This document shows, piece after piece, positions 19,521 to 28,280 of a stretch of 64,000 nucleotides of DNA. The stretch's first letter is position 1. Every line of letters starts with the position of its first letter. The notes under the pieces are model-generated. The model ran no database searches. It worked only from the letters and a program-made list of their open reading frames with translations, and had not been told where the DNA came from. The DNA is from Fervidobacterium changbaicum (lineage in GTDB: Bacteria > Thermotogota > Thermotogae > Thermotogales > Fervidobacteriaceae). The position numbers and the translations under genes were made by a program. The DNA lies in contig NZ_CP026721.1 in the NCBI RefSeq assembly GCF_004117075.1, positions 1,364,001 through 1,428,000 of the forward strand, read 5' to 3'.

Positions 19521-19616
19521 AGCTTTTGACCTCACCGCCTTCGGCACAGTTTCGCACCCCTTTTTCAAAGGTTCTTTGTTCTTTGATGCTCTTTCGCTGT
19601 TAATTTTGTCCAATTG

Positions 19617-19632
19617 TTTGAACCGGTTCCAA
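19617..19632. promoter_or_regulatory. LacI-family-type operator candidate upstream of glgP
   Basis: TTTGAACC/GGTTCCAA is a 16-base palindrome with seven of eight pairs matching and the central CG typical of LacI/GalR operators. It lies about 100 bases before the glgP start. Two LacI-family genes occur in this window (22840-23841 and 57637-58644), but neither is proven to bind here. The rest of 19521-19780 shows no gene. Confidence 0.35.
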
Positions 19633-19780
19633 TATATGGGATAAAAAACAAAAATTCCAGGATAAAGTTTACACCAAAAACCAAAAAAAGTCAAATTGTA
19701 TCTATTTCAGAGTAAATAGAAATGTTGTACTTTAAATTGTGACTTGTTGGTTGCTTTTTCTCACAGTTTTGCCCGATAAA

Positions 19781-20290
19781 TCACAAGAAGTAGTCTGTCA
19801 GTTCTGGATGGACCTCCACATCGTATTCTTCAGGTCTAAACTCATCGTCGAAATATACTTCAAATAGTCTTTTGAGCGCAGCTTCTACGAGTTGATTAAG
19901 TGTAAAATCCTTTGTGAGCTCGCTGTTCACAAGTGCGTAGACTTTGTATTGGTCAAGGATAACGGCAACCACGGGTTTCGACTCGTCGATTTCGATTATT
20001 TCGGTATCGACCACGTGGAAGATCTTGTCGATAACGATTGCCGATTGGTCGTCTTTTTCCATAAGCCATTCGATAGGGTTATCTGACGTAAGAAAACCTG
20101 TGAGTTTTATCGTTGGGATGGATTCAATCGGTGCGTAAAATTCTATTCGGAAATTGCCGTAGTACTTACCGTTCACAGGTTTCAACTCGATTTTTGTTTC
20201 GGACTTTGTTATCTGGTTGAGTAATTTACTGAGGTTGCTTTTCTCATTTTTGTGTACGTACGTAACATTCACACCGTCTAAGAATTTCAT
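19781..20290 (-). CDS. Conserved hypothetical protein
   Basis: I do not recognise this 169-residue soluble protein. It begins MKFLDGVNVTYVHKNEKSNL, has alternating beta-type segments and an acidic C-terminus (DDEFRPEEYDVEVHPELTDY). No signal peptide or membrane segment is seen. GGAGGAAAG precedes the ATG. It is the last gene of a minus-strand run starting at cinA, 18 bases after the YdjM-like gene, so cotranscription is likely. Confidence 0.75.
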   Translation of the reverse strand: MKFLDGVNVTYVHKNEKSNLSKLLNQITKSETKIELKPVNGKYYGNFRIEFYAPIESIPTIKLTGFLTSDNPIEWLMEKDDQSAIVIDKIFHVVDTEIIEIDESKPVVAVILDQYKVYALVNSELTKDFTLNQLVEAALKRLFEVYFDDEFRPEEYDVEVHPELTDYFL

Positions 20291-20308
20291 TTTCTCTTTC
20301 CTCCTTTT

Positions 20309-20869
20309 TTAGTACAGTTTGAAAATCTTTGCTGGGTTGCCTATGTAATCGGCTATCATGTGGACCATAACTCCTGAAAATGCGCTGATACCGAAGAATA
20401 TAGCTGAGCTGCTTTTCGGTGATGCGAAAAGGTACACAAGAAAACCATAGATTGCTGCAAATGTAACTGAGTGTGCAAAACCCCTGTGCGAAAATATTGG
20501 TAATGAGAGAAATAGGTTAATAAGCCCAAGGCCTATGAGCATGGATATTGCAACAGAAAATGCTAATACAATTTCTTTCGGAACTACTGACAATTGTTCA
20601 ATTGCGCCTAATTTATCGTATATAAAAGCTGTGAAGACGTATATAGCAAAGGCCAAAGAAATTGATTTTGTGAAATTCCTAAGTGGTGCATTCGAACTAT
20701 CCAAGTCCGGCAGATCGCTTCCCAAGATAAACACAGCGTAGCTGATAGCAATTTCAACAGGTGCTGGAGAAAATTCGTAGCCCAAAAGTTTTGCTACTAT
20801 GCCGTAGATTAACAAAAAAATGGGGTAGGAAATCATACCTATCCTTAGGTGAGCTACTAAATTTGGCAT
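20309..20869 (-). CDS. YdjM/DUF457-like membrane-bound putative metal-dependent hydrolase
   Basis: The 186-residue membrane protein has about five hydrophobic helices and the motif GSDLPDLDSSNAPLRN near residue 50, characteristic of the YdjM (LexA-binding, inner-membrane hydrolase) family. Conserved His residues appear in HLRIGM near the start, SHRGFAHS, and the last HMIADYIGNP segment, consistent with metal binding. The substrate is unknown. It lies between the M48 protease and the hypothetical gene. Confidence 0.8.
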   Translation of the reverse strand: MPNLVAHLRIGMISYPIFLLIYGIVAKLLGYEFSPAPVEIAISYAVFILGSDLPDLDSSNAPLRNFTKSISLAFAIYVFTAFIYDKLGAIEQLSVVPKEIVLAFSVAISMLIGLGLINLFLSLPIFSHRGFAHSVTFAAIYGFLVYLFASPKSSSAIFFGISAFSGVMVHMIADYIGNPAKIFKLY

Positions 20870-20889
20870 TATCTCAAACCTCTCTTTCT

Positions 20890-21831
20890 TCAGATGTCTT
20901 GTAATTTCTTTATTCTCTCGTCAATTGAAGGATATGTGCCCGATATGAAATTCACCTTACCTTTTGCATCTGCACAGTGTGGATGAACGAAGAAGTGATA
21001 CCTTATGAAAGAAAATTCTGTATCGAACTTCTGGCAGTTTTCTTTTGCTTTGGAAAGCAAGCTGATCACGGCATCTTTTCCAGCCAATTCTGAGGCAAAA
21101 AGGTCAGCATCGAATTCTTTTCTTACGCTTACAAAGACATTAGAGAGAAAACTTAGTGGTATAAAGAGAATAGAAAATCCTATTATTAAGGAATGTAAAA
21201 GCAAGCTATTTATAAATTCTTTTGTGCTAATTTTATTATCATTCCAATTCCTTTTCAGCTTTAATAACTTCTCGCGTGAAAGCTTATAGATAAGCATCGG
21301 ACTTCCAAAAGTTCCACTGACCGTTGTTAGGTAATCCGTGTCTTTTTGGGTTATGTGGTACAACTCGTGAAGAAGTAATGCCTTCAATTCATCTATTTCA
21401 AGTTTCTCCAAAGCTCCTTTCGTGATGCACACCGTATGAGTGTGTTCTCCGCGCCCAACAGAAAGAGCATTTATACAGGAAGATTCTATTAGCATTAAAT
21501 CAACGTCAGATTTCAAATTCAAAGACTCCTTTATCTCACTTAATATGTGCCCAGCGGTTTCAATTTCGATGTCTTGGGTTTTGTTGTTGTTTCTCAAGCT
21601 CATAAGCCTCACGATTATCTTTCCGACAACCGATAAGCCAAAGATCACTTGGAACAAGGAAAAGAGACCAAAAATGATAGTGAAAAGCACTATGGTCCCA
21701 AGTAAAGTGTCCAAAATAAGTCCGAGCAAGAGGCTCAACATTAAAAAAATTACCATCACGATGTACATTGAAATCTTGTTTGATAGCTTACGGTCAAATT
21801 TGGATTTTTTCACAATGAATGAATTGCGCAT
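20890..21831 (-). CDS. M48-family membrane metalloprotease (HtpX-like)
   Basis: The 313-residue protein has two or three N-terminal membrane helices (about 20-75), then the zinc motif HELYH at 155-159 within ALLLHELYHITQKD, another helix pair, and the third-ligand segment REFDADLFASE near 233. This layout matches HtpX/M48B proteases that degrade damaged membrane proteins with a cytoplasmic active site. It follows ddl by 16 bases. Confidence 0.85.
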   Translation of the reverse strand: MRNSFIVKKSKFDRKLSNKISMYIVMVIFLMLSLLLGLILDTLLGTIVLFTIIFGLFSLFQVIFGLSVVGKIIVRLMSLRNNNKTQDIEIETAGHILSEIKESLNLKSDVDLMLIESSCINALSVGRGEHTHTVCITKGALEKLEIDELKALLLHELYHITQKDTDYLTTVSGTFGSPMLIYKLSREKLLKLKRNWNDNKISTKEFINSLLLHSLIIGFSILFIPLSFLSNVFVSVRKEFDADLFASELAGKDAVISLLSKAKENCQKFDTEFSFIRYHFFVHPHCADAKGKVNFISGTYPSIDERIKKLQDI

Positions 21832-21847
21832 TTTTCCATCCCTTCTA

Positions 21848-22798
21848 TTATTTTTTCCTTATCCAATGTTCGAAAGGTGGATTTTTGTATGCTTCATTGA
21901 TGATAGTATTTACCAATTCTTCGAAACTCAGGCCATAGGCCTTTGCGGACATGGGTAAATCACTCAGTTCAGTCATGCCTGGTAAGGTGTTAACTTCTAG
22001 GAAATAAAATGTGCCGTTGCTGATGATACCATCAACCCTAGCAAAGTGTTTGCAACCGAGTTTATTGTAGATTCTCAGCGCGATATTCTCGACGGTTTTT
22101 GTCATTTCTTCACCGATTTGTGCGGGAATTACAAATTCCGTCATCCCATCTGTGTATTTGGCTTCGTAGTCGTAGAAAAGTTTTTTTGGGCGGAGTTCTA
22201 AAATTGGTAGGACGGACGGGACACCGTCGATATCTATTATTGAAACGGTGATTTCAGTACCTTTCACATATTCTTGAACTATCATTTCCTCGTAGTTTTG
22301 AAATTCACAATTCAAGTTACTCAATAGTTCTGCTTCTGAAAAGCATATATGAGTCCCTATGCTCGAACCTTCTTTCCTTGGCTTTATTACACATGGGAGT
22401 CCTATCTGTTGCTTTACCTTTTCAATTCCATGTTGGGTGAATTCTTGTCGAGTTAGCAGTAAAAACTTCGGCACGTGTGCTACATCTTGGACGTATAGAT
22501 TGCAGATGTATTTATCAAATGCAATCATACTCGTTTCCATTCCAGAACCTGTGTAAGGTACCTCAAGCGCGTCGAGAATAGCCTGAAGGTGCCCATCCTC
22601 ACCAAATGTGCCGTGCAAAATATTGAAAATAGCGTCGTAGTTCTTCAGTTGTTTTAGGTTTTCCATATACGCCAAAGTGAAATCTATCTCATCCACTTCA
22701 TGTCCAAACTTTTTCAACGCTTGAGCTATTCTCTTTCCACTTCTGATAGAAATTTCCCGTTCCCTTGATATTCCACCAAGTAGCACTGCTATTTTCAA
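21848..22798 (-). CDS. ddl: D-alanine--D-alanine ligase
   Basis: The 316-residue ATP-grasp enzyme makes D-Ala-D-Ala for peptidoglycan. Visible features are the N-terminal LLGGISREREISIRSG, HGTFGEDGHLQAILDALEVPYTGSG, and the C-terminal ATP/Mg motif FYFLEVNTLPGMTELSDLP. The start is TTG at 22798, about ten bases after GGAGG. It lies between the LacI-family gene and the M48 gene in one run. Confidence 0.95.
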   Translation of the reverse strand: MKIAVLLGGISREREISIRSGKRIAQALKKFGHEVDEIDFTLAYMENLKQLKNYDAIFNILHGTFGEDGHLQAILDALEVPYTGSGMETSMIAFDKYICNLYVQDVAHVPKFLLLTRQEFTQHGIEKVKQQIGLPCVIKPRKEGSSIGTHICFSEAELLSNLNCEFQNYEEMIVQEYVKGTEITVSIIDIDGVPSVLPILELRPKKLFYDYEAKYTDGMTEFVIPAQIGEEMTKTVENIALRIYNKLGCKHFARVDGIISNGTFYFLEVNTLPGMTELSDLPMSAKAYGLSFEELVNTIINEAYKNPPFEHWIRKK

Positions 22799-22839
22799 TT
22801 TCTTTCAACCTCCAATTCTTGTTTTGTCCAAGAAATACT

Positions 22840-23841
22840 CTACGTAGCTCTTACTACAAGCTCGGGTTTTAAGATGTATTTCTTTGGTTTTTCTTTCAAC
22901 TTTCCGGCAATGCGCTTTACAACAGTTTCTGCTGCCAATCGTCCCATTTCTGCGATTGGCTGTTTAACCGTGGTGATTTCGAGAATTTGAGCGATGGGTA
23001 GATCATCGAACCCGCACACCCGAACATCCTCGCCAACTTTTAATCCCATTGTTCTTGCGACTTCTATTATTGGAACGGCCAGATAGTCTGTTGTTGTAAA
23101 GATGGCACACCGCTTGAACCTGTAGAATATCCGGCGAGCAACTTCGAAAGTGCTTTCCCAGTCAAGTGGGACGTAGTAAACTTTGTCTATACTTCTACCC
23201 TTTTTTTCAAGCGATTCTTGGAAACCTTCGAGTCGCTCGTCGAAAACCGTGCTTTCGAGTTCATGACTTTTCCTGTGAGTTACCACAAAGATATCCATAT
23301 CTAAGTCCGCAAAGTAATCTCCTGCTATAACGCCACCGTAATAATTGTCCACCATTATCGAATCGTAGTCTTCTGAATCTTGTTCGATGCAGACAACAGG
23401 AGTTTGAGGATTAATGATGTTACTTAACACTCTGTCAACGCTTACTGCATCAACTATCAGGCCATCAGTGGAGAGGATTATATCGGAAGATTTCTTCAAC
23501 GCTTCGTACTTTTTTTCGTTGTAGAGTGGATACAAAAGCGAAGAGTAACCGTATTTGAAGAGCACTTCATCTATCGCAGACATCAGGATTTGATAAAAGT
23601 CTCCCTTCATTTCGGGAGTGATGACGGTTATAAGCTCACTTGAACCCGTGGATAATCGCCTTGCATGGGGATTAGGAACGTATCCTAAAGTCTTTATCGC
23701 TTCCAATACCCGCTGTCTTGTGAATTGGTCAACGTGTGGACTGTTGTTGAGAACTCTTGAAACAGTTCCAACACCAACTTTAGCATACTGAGCCACGTCT
23801 TTAATGGTTACTCTTTGGAAGTTTCTCTTTGTCTTAGCCAT
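22840..23841 (-). CDS. LacI-family transcriptional regulator
   Basis: The 333-residue protein has the LacI helix-turn-helix VTIKDVAQYAKVGVGTVSRVLNN at about 11-33, the hinge helix HARRLSTG, and a periplasmic-binding-protein-like effector domain ending in ILEITTVKQPIAEMG. The start ATG at 23841 has GAGGAGAGGG upstream and overlaps the end of cinA by 34 bases. It is not next to sugar genes, so its effector cannot be guessed. The glgP palindrome at 19617-19632 is one possible target. Confidence 0.92.
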   Translation of the reverse strand: MAKTKRNFQRVTIKDVAQYAKVGVGTVSRVLNNSPHVDQFTRQRVLEAIKTLGYVPNPHARRLSTGSSELITVITPEMKGDFYQILMSAIDEVLFKYGYSSLLYPLYNEKKYEALKKSSDIILSTDGLIVDAVSVDRVLSNIINPQTPVVCIEQDSEDYDSIMVDNYYGGVIAGDYFADLDMDIFVVTHRKSHELESTVFDERLEGFQESLEKKGRSIDKVYYVPLDWESTFEVARRIFYRFKRCAIFTTTDYLAVPIIEVARTMGLKVGEDVRVCGFDDLPIAQILEITTVKQPIAEMGRLAAETVVKRIAGKLKEKPKKYILKPELVVRAT

Positions 23842-25061
23842 CTTAAAATCCCTCTCCTCGCTATATCAAATGCAAGAAGTGTACTCCTTTTTCTCACCAT
23901 CTCTCGATTGCCTCTCAAATTGTGTGTTACCGTGTGTGTGAACGAATCAGACGAAAAAGCAAAACAAACGGTCCCCACAGGTTTTGCTTCAGAGCCGCCA
24001 GTAGGACCTGCTATGCCTGAAACCGCAACGGCAAAATCACTTTTAAGGATTCTTCTAACGTTCTCAGCCATGAACTTGACACACTCTTCACTAACAGCTC
24101 CATAAGTGCTAATTATGGTTTCTGGAACGTTTAAGAGGGATATTTTAACTTCATTCGAGTAGGCCACAACAGAACCGTTGTACACCTTTGAAACTCCCGG
24201 AATATCAACAAACTTTGAAGAAATCATACCACCAGTACAAGACTCGGCAAAAGAAATTGTCAAACCATTCTCACTTAAGAGCTTATACACAACATCCTCG
24301 ATGTTATCGTCGTCAGTTGCATAGACGTTCTCGCCCAAGGCTTCTATCAGTTTGAGGGCGATTTTATCTATTTCTTCCTTCAAAGATTTACTTCCGGTAA
24401 GCCTGACCTCGACCCCTCTTTCATACGAAGCCATAGTTGCCACGGTAATATTTGGGTTGGAGTAGATTACATCCTTGAAATCATCCATCAATACAGCTTC
24501 GGGAATGCCTATCGTTTTTATTCTTCTTGTGTACAGCGCATCATCGGCTTTTAATTTCTCGGTGATGTTTTCAAAGATCGGTATCATTTCAGCGGGAGGA
24601 CCGGGCAAGATAACAACAGCTTTTCCATCAAACTCAATCATTTGACCAGGAGCAGTTCCGACAGGATTATCCAGTACCTTCGCTCCTTCGATAACCATGG
24701 CTTGCTTTTTTACACTCTCTGGGGCTTTTCCGTAGTATTTTAAGGCCCGTTCTATCAGCTCTTGTGCTATATTTTCGTCCAAAATGAGCTTTCGTCCAAG
24801 TGCTTCTGCTAGCGCCTCTCTTGTCAAATCATCTTCTGTAGGTCCCAAACCGCCGGTTGTTATGAGTAAATCAACTTCAAGAAGGCCTGTTTTGAACCTT
24901 TCGACTAGAACATCGAATCTGTCTGGTAAGGTCTCTATGCGAATAACGTAATATCCTAGTTTTTTCAACTTTTCGCTTAAGTATTTTGAATTTGTATCTA
25001 AGATAAGCCCCTCAACAAGTTCGTTGCCTATCGAAAATATTATTGCGTTCTTCAGAACCAT
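23808..25061 (-). CDS. cinA: CinA-like competence/damage-inducible protein (nicotinamide-nucleotide amidohydrolase family)
   Basis: The 417-residue two-domain protein has an N-terminal molybdopterin-binding-like domain (IFSIGNELVEGLILDTNSKY, then TTGGLGPTEDDLT) and a C-terminal CinA domain (SFAESCTGGMISSKFVDIPGVSK, then VSGIAGPTGGSEAKPVGTV). The family deamidates NMN and is linked with competence; dprA is also in this window but far away. It is the first gene of the minus-strand run down to 19781. The GAGGGGG stretch nearly abuts the ATG, an unusually short spacing. Confidence 0.93.
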   Translation of the reverse strand: MVLKNAIIFSIGNELVEGLILDTNSKYLSEKLKKLGYYVIRIETLPDRFDVLVERFKTGLLEVDLLITTGGLGPTEDDLTREALAEALGRKLILDENIAQELIERALKYYGKAPESVKKQAMVIEGAKVLDNPVGTAPGQMIEFDGKAVVILPGPPAEMIPIFENITEKLKADDALYTRRIKTIGIPEAVLMDDFKDVIYSNPNITVATMASYERGVEVRLTGSKSLKEEIDKIALKLIEALGENVYATDDDNIEDVVYKLLSENGLTISFAESCTGGMISSKFVDIPGVSKVYNGSVVAYSNEVKISLLNVPETIISTYGAVSEECVKFMAENVRRILKSDFAVAVSGIAGPTGGSEAKPVGTVCFAFSSDSFTHTVTHNLRGNREMVRKRSTLLAFDIARRGILRWLRQRETSKE

Positions 25062-25126
25062 CCCCCTCTTTGAATCATTTTATGAAGAAATGACAAAGAA
25101 CCATAAAGAATTATACCATAAAAAGA

Positions 25127-25157
25127 AAAAAGCTACACCACAGAAGGTGTAGCTTTT
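25127..25157 (-). terminator. Intrinsic terminator after the tRNA pair
   Basis: AGCTACACC/GGTGTAGCT with a six-base loop is followed on the minus strand by a long T-rich run. It lies 26 bases downstream of the tRNA-Arg 3' end and ends the two-tRNA transcript before cinA. Confidence 0.85.
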
Positions 25158-25182
25158 GGAATACCTTTGTATTTGCCATATT

Positions 25183-25259
25183 TGGCGTGCCCGGCGGGAC
25201 TTGAACCCACAACCTCCAGATCCGCAGTCTGACGCTCTATCCAGTTGAGCTACGGGCAC
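25183..25259 (-). tRNA. tRNA-Arg (anticodon GCG), CCA encoded
   Basis: The seven-pair acceptor stem GTGCCCG/CGGGCAC, D arm GCTC/GAGC, anticodon loop CTGCGGA and T loop TTCAAGT are all present. Discriminator G is followed by genomic CCA. The anticodon GCG reads CGC and CGU. It lies 70 bases downstream of tRNA-Ser on the same strand. Confidence 0.95.
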
Positions 25260-25329
25260 GTCTTATTTCTAAGCATTCAAAAATGGGTGATGAGATAAGT
25301 CAAGCTCATCACCCAAAACCTCCCGGTTT

Positions 25330-25419
25330 TGGCGGAGAGAGAGGGATTCGAACCCTCGGTGGAGAAACCTCCACACTTGCTTAGCAGGCAAGCGCCTTCG
25401 ACCACTCGGCCATCTCTCC
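25330..25419 (-). tRNA. tRNA-Ser (anticodon GCT), CCA encoded
   Basis: Acceptor stem GGAGAGA/TCTCTCC, anticodon stem-loop with CTGCTAA, a long variable arm (GTGGAGG...CCTCCAC-like) typical of class II tRNA, T loop TTCGAAT, discriminator G and encoded CCA. Anticodon GCT reads AGC and AGU. Confidence 0.96.
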
Positions 25420-25549
25420 GCATAATCATCAGCGATCAATTACATCTTCAAAAATTAAGCGAACGTTAAAACTCTTTTTTCTGTCTTTGCGTTAAGATTG
25501 TACCATATACTCGAAAAATTTCAAGGGGGAAAGTACTCAGCGCAAATTA

Positions 25550-25558
25550 TGATATAAT
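25550..25558 (+). promoter_or_regulatory. Extended -10 promoter for the 25613 gene cluster
   Basis: TGATATAAT provides a TG motif and a perfect TATAAT (25553-25558). No good -35 is visible at 17 bases, as is common for extended -10 promoters. The start codon lies 55 bases downstream. The gap 25420-25612 otherwise shows nothing coding. Confidence 0.45.
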
Positions 25559-25612
25559 TAAAAATTGGTGCATCCCAAGTTTTGCATTTTATTGGTACAG
25601 GAGGGAAAAAGT

Positions 25613-26332
25613 ATGGGTATAAAGCACAACACTTTTTCAAAGCACATTCTTATGCTGGTTCTTATGACTTCCATTTTTCTATGTTCTATTTTTGTATTTT
25701 CGTACACGAATTCGTTTGCTGACTGGTACGGACTGGGTTACATTCAACCTTCTCCTATGGCACAGAAATTTATCAAAAATTCTGGACATGAATTGTCATT
25801 TTTTGATAGTGTCGCTGTTTTTTATTCATTCGAGTCGAATGCAAATCCAAGAAATCCTTCGTTGCTTTCCAACAGTTTTACATTAAAGAGCACGATTTTT
25901 AACTATCTTCCATTTTCAGAACTTAGGTACGGAGTTATCGGTGTAAGTTACGATATTAGTGCTAAGTTAATTGAAACGCTTATCGGCGGTATGAAAAAGG
26001 GTATTATATTTGGCTTTTCCGGAAAGATAGGAGCTGAACTGGAAACGGTGAGTTTGCTTGTTGGAAGCTCTTCAAACTTTGCCGATTTTACAACCAACGA
26101 TTTCAAACATTATAATAGCGTATCAAACGTGAATTTGATAGGTTCCTTAGGACTTTTTGCCCAATTACCGATCGATTTGAGAAACTTTCCAGATATGCTT
26201 TTATTTGTTAGCTACAACATTGGCATTTCTTTGTTTGGACCTTTCACACCTGATCTCCAAAGAGTTGAAGGAGATTACGAAAGAACGTTCACAAATATTG
26301 AGCTAAGTTTTGCGTTACGCTATAAGTTTTAA
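25613..26332 (+). CDS. Hypothetical secreted protein, possible outer-envelope beta-barrel
   Basis: The 239-residue product has an N-terminal hydrophobic export signal (HILMLVLMTSIFLCSIFVFS) and then alternating aromatic and polar segments rich in Tyr, Phe, Gly and Ser, ending in the aromatic terminus ALRYKF. A final Phe is the usual signature of outer-membrane barrels, so a toga-associated barrel is plausible. I do not recognise the family. The ATG at 25613 follows AGGAGGG; the frame extends 16 codons upstream without a site. It precedes an ABC-type permease. Confidence 0.65.
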   Translation: MGIKHNTFSKHILMLVLMTSIFLCSIFVFSYTNSFADWYGLGYIQPSPMAQKFIKNSGHELSFFDSVAVFYSFESNANPRNPSLLSNSFTLKSTIFNYLPFSELRYGVIGVSYDISAKLIETLIGGMKKGIIFGFSGKIGAELETVSLLVGSSSNFADFTTNDFKHYNSVSNVNLIGSLGLFAQLPIDLRNFPDMLLFVSYNIGISLFGPFTPDLQRVEGDYERTFTNIELSFALRYKF

Positions 26333-26388
26333 TTCTTTACCAAACGCTTTTGGAATCAGAGAACGTCTCTGAAAGGTGGCTGAAACTG

Positions 26389-27510
26389 ATGTTGCTTAAA
26401 TTGGAGTTTAAGAGAATCTTTTCCCGCCCCATGACTTATGTGGTGTTGTTAGCATTGCCGGTTCTTTTTGTCCTGCTCGGTAGTGTGTTTTTTAATTCGT
26501 TCGGTGCCAATAACTTGAAGATAGGGGTGTACAGCGAGGATAAATCTCCACTTTCGAAATTTACAGTCGGTGTAGTTATGTCCCTATTTCATGGGCAAAC
26601 AATACAATACGTTGGTGCAGATTATGTAGAGAAATTAAAAAGTGGTGAACTTCATGCGGTTGTCATTATTCCAAGAGATTTTACCACATCTCTATTTTCG
26701 GCAAGACAAACACAAATCAAGTACGTTCCAAGTCCTGTAGACACACAACTGTCAGCGGCGGCGTACCTCGTTTTTAAGAAACTTTTTGAAGATTTAAGCG
26801 GAGGACCTTTCTTCAATCCGAAGGTATTGCAACAGATGTACACTTCTTCGAATGTACCTGCTCCAAGTCTTGTAACGGATAGGGAAGTGAACTTCAGCCA
26901 AGTATTTGCACCGAGTTTGATGCTTCTAATAACGATGTTTGCAGGCATGTTGTTAGGAGCAGGTAGTATTGTGAATGACAGAGAACGAGGGTTATTTATT
27001 TATTATTCCCTTGGTAAAGTCAAATCCATTAATTATTACTTTGCAAAGTTCACGACTACTTTCGTAATATCTTTTGTTGCCGGTCTAATTTCGTACGCGA
27101 TGTTTTTTGCAAACGGTTTTTCTGTGAACTGGACTGTGGTCCTAATTATCATCCTGATAAACGCCCTTTTCCACACATCACTCGGAATCACAATATCGGT
27201 ACTTTCTAAAAGCTCGATGACGTCAAATCTCATCTCAACGATCTTCAGTATTCTTCTGCTTTTTTCAAGTGGCTCTTTGACATCCGTCTCGTCTTTACCA
27301 GAGTTCGGTAAGAGGATTTTGAACGTGATTCCGATCTATAAATCTGTGTATCTACTTCGCATGGCACAGCTTTTCCCCGCAGACAATGATTTCACCGTAT
27401 TACTAACCAAGAATGTGCTTTTCTCTATAACTGTTAGCTTTCTTTTTGCTATTGTCTCAATTTTGGGTATAATAAGAGAGTTCTTGCCAAAATCTGATTT
27501 GGCAAAGTGA
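26389..27510 (+). CDS. ABC-2 type transporter permease
   Basis: The 373-residue protein has one N-terminal membrane helix (near residues 15-35), a large extracytoplasmic domain of about 150 residues, then five helices, the layout of ABC-2/DrrB-like exporters. The segment VPSPVDTQLSAAAYLV resembles the periplasmic part of YhgE/YbhR-type permeases. The ATG at 26389 follows AAAGGTGG; an in-frame TTG at 26350 lacks a site. No ATP-binding gene is adjacent, so the ATPase must be encoded elsewhere. Confidence 0.8.
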   Translation: MLLKLEFKRIFSRPMTYVVLLALPVLFVLLGSVFFNSFGANNLKIGVYSEDKSPLSKFTVGVVMSLFHGQTIQYVGADYVEKLKSGELHAVVIIPRDFTTSLFSARQTQIKYVPSPVDTQLSAAAYLVFKKLFEDLSGGPFFNPKVLQQMYTSSNVPAPSLVTDREVNFSQVFAPSLMLLITMFAGMLLGAGSIVNDRERGLFIYYSLGKVKSINYYFAKFTTTFVISFVAGLISYAMFFANGFSVNWTVVLIIILINALFHTSLGITISVLSKSSMTSNLISTIFSILLLFSSGSLTSVSSLPEFGKRILNVIPIYKSVYLLRMAQLFPADNDFTVLLTKNVLFSITVSFLFAIVSILGIIREFLPKSDLAK

Positions 27511-27536
27511 GAAAATATGATTTTGGGGGGATTGGT

Positions 27537-28220
27537 TTGGAAGAGGTTGCAAAGTTAGTTATCGTTTTCCTACTGATCGGTTTAGTATTTATCATTTCAG
27601 TGTCTTCCAAAAGACAAATAAAATGGGATTGGCAATATTCTCAACAGCCAGCAGAATTTAGCGAAACCAGAGCTTCCACTGAGTCTCAAAACGTGGGGAT
27701 GGAAACTTCCTCGGAGGTTCCACTTTCCACTTACCAAGAGAGTTCCGCACAAGAAACTTATACTCAAAGTGTTCCCAGAAGTGCAGAAGAGATAAAAACC
27801 ACTACAACCGGAACGAAGGTACTTGAAACCGAAACCGAGGAAGCAACTGGCATATTGTTGGTACCTCTTGCAACGACAACACAATCTGATACCACTTCGT
27901 TAGAAAATTTGGGATTGACTGCTGAAGATATATACAATGAGCTTAAAGTCGTAGAACAAGCTGCTAGAAGTTATATAAGTGGTGGGTTTAAAATATCGAC
28001 GTTAAACTCTGACTCAATTTATTCCAAAGGATACATGGAAAAACACTTGGCTGAAAGATACGAGGTGGGATACAAGGTTTCTGGCGAAGGGTACATGATA
28101 TTCATTAAACCTAAGTACGAAATTCCTGCGGTTGTTTTAGAGGAGATCTCAAAGCAACCAAAAGTTCGGCTAGACGGAACAGCCGTTGTCTACGAGTTTT
28201 GGATAAGGGCATACAGATAA
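27537..28220 (+). CDS. Membrane-anchored hypothetical protein
   Basis: From the TTG at 27537, behind GGGGGGA, the product is 227 residues. An N-terminal membrane helix (VAKLVIVFLLIGLVFIISV) is followed by about 90 residues of Ser/Thr/Glu/Gln-rich low-complexity linker and a folded C-terminal part that starts near LENLGLTAEDIYNELKVVEQAARSYI. I do not recognise the C-terminal domain. A GTG at 27507 would overlap the permease stop but has no ribosome site. The context suggests a role in the cell envelope. Confidence 0.7.
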   Translation: MEEVAKLVIVFLLIGLVFIISVSSKRQIKWDWQYSQQPAEFSETRASTESQNVGMETSSEVPLSTYQESSAQETYTQSVPRSAEEIKTTTTGTKVLETETEEATGILLVPLATTTQSDTTSLENLGLTAEDIYNELKVVEQAARSYISGGFKISTLNSDSIYSKGYMEKHLAERYEVGYKVSGEGYMIFIKPKYEIPAVVLEEISKQPKVRLDGTAVVYEFWIRAYR

Positions 28221-28224
28221 GCTC

Positions 28225-28250
28225 TTTTGATAGGTTCTGTGGTATCAAAA
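28225..28250 (+). other. Stem-loop between the anchored protein and the CotH gene
   Basis: TTTTGATA-N10-TATCAAAA gives eight perfect pairs. It is A+T-rich and lacks a T-run after it, so it is at most a weak terminator or a processing site. Confidence 0.35.
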
Positions 28251-28256
28251 ATCGTG

Positions 28257-28280
28257 CCCGGGGGGTGCTGATATGCCGGG
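28257..28280 (+). promoter_or_regulatory. Hairpin that can enclose the CotH ribosome site and start codon
   Basis: CCCGG (28257-28261) and CCGGG (28276-28280) can pair, putting GGGGTG and the ATG at 28273 inside the loop. Such a fold could limit translation. The pairing is short, so this is tentative. Confidence 0.3.

Noticed and set aside
19521-19694. 58-codon N-terminal extension of glycogen phosphorylase
   Set aside because: The extension covers the likely promoter/operator region and lacks family similarity; ATG 19520 has a ribosome site.
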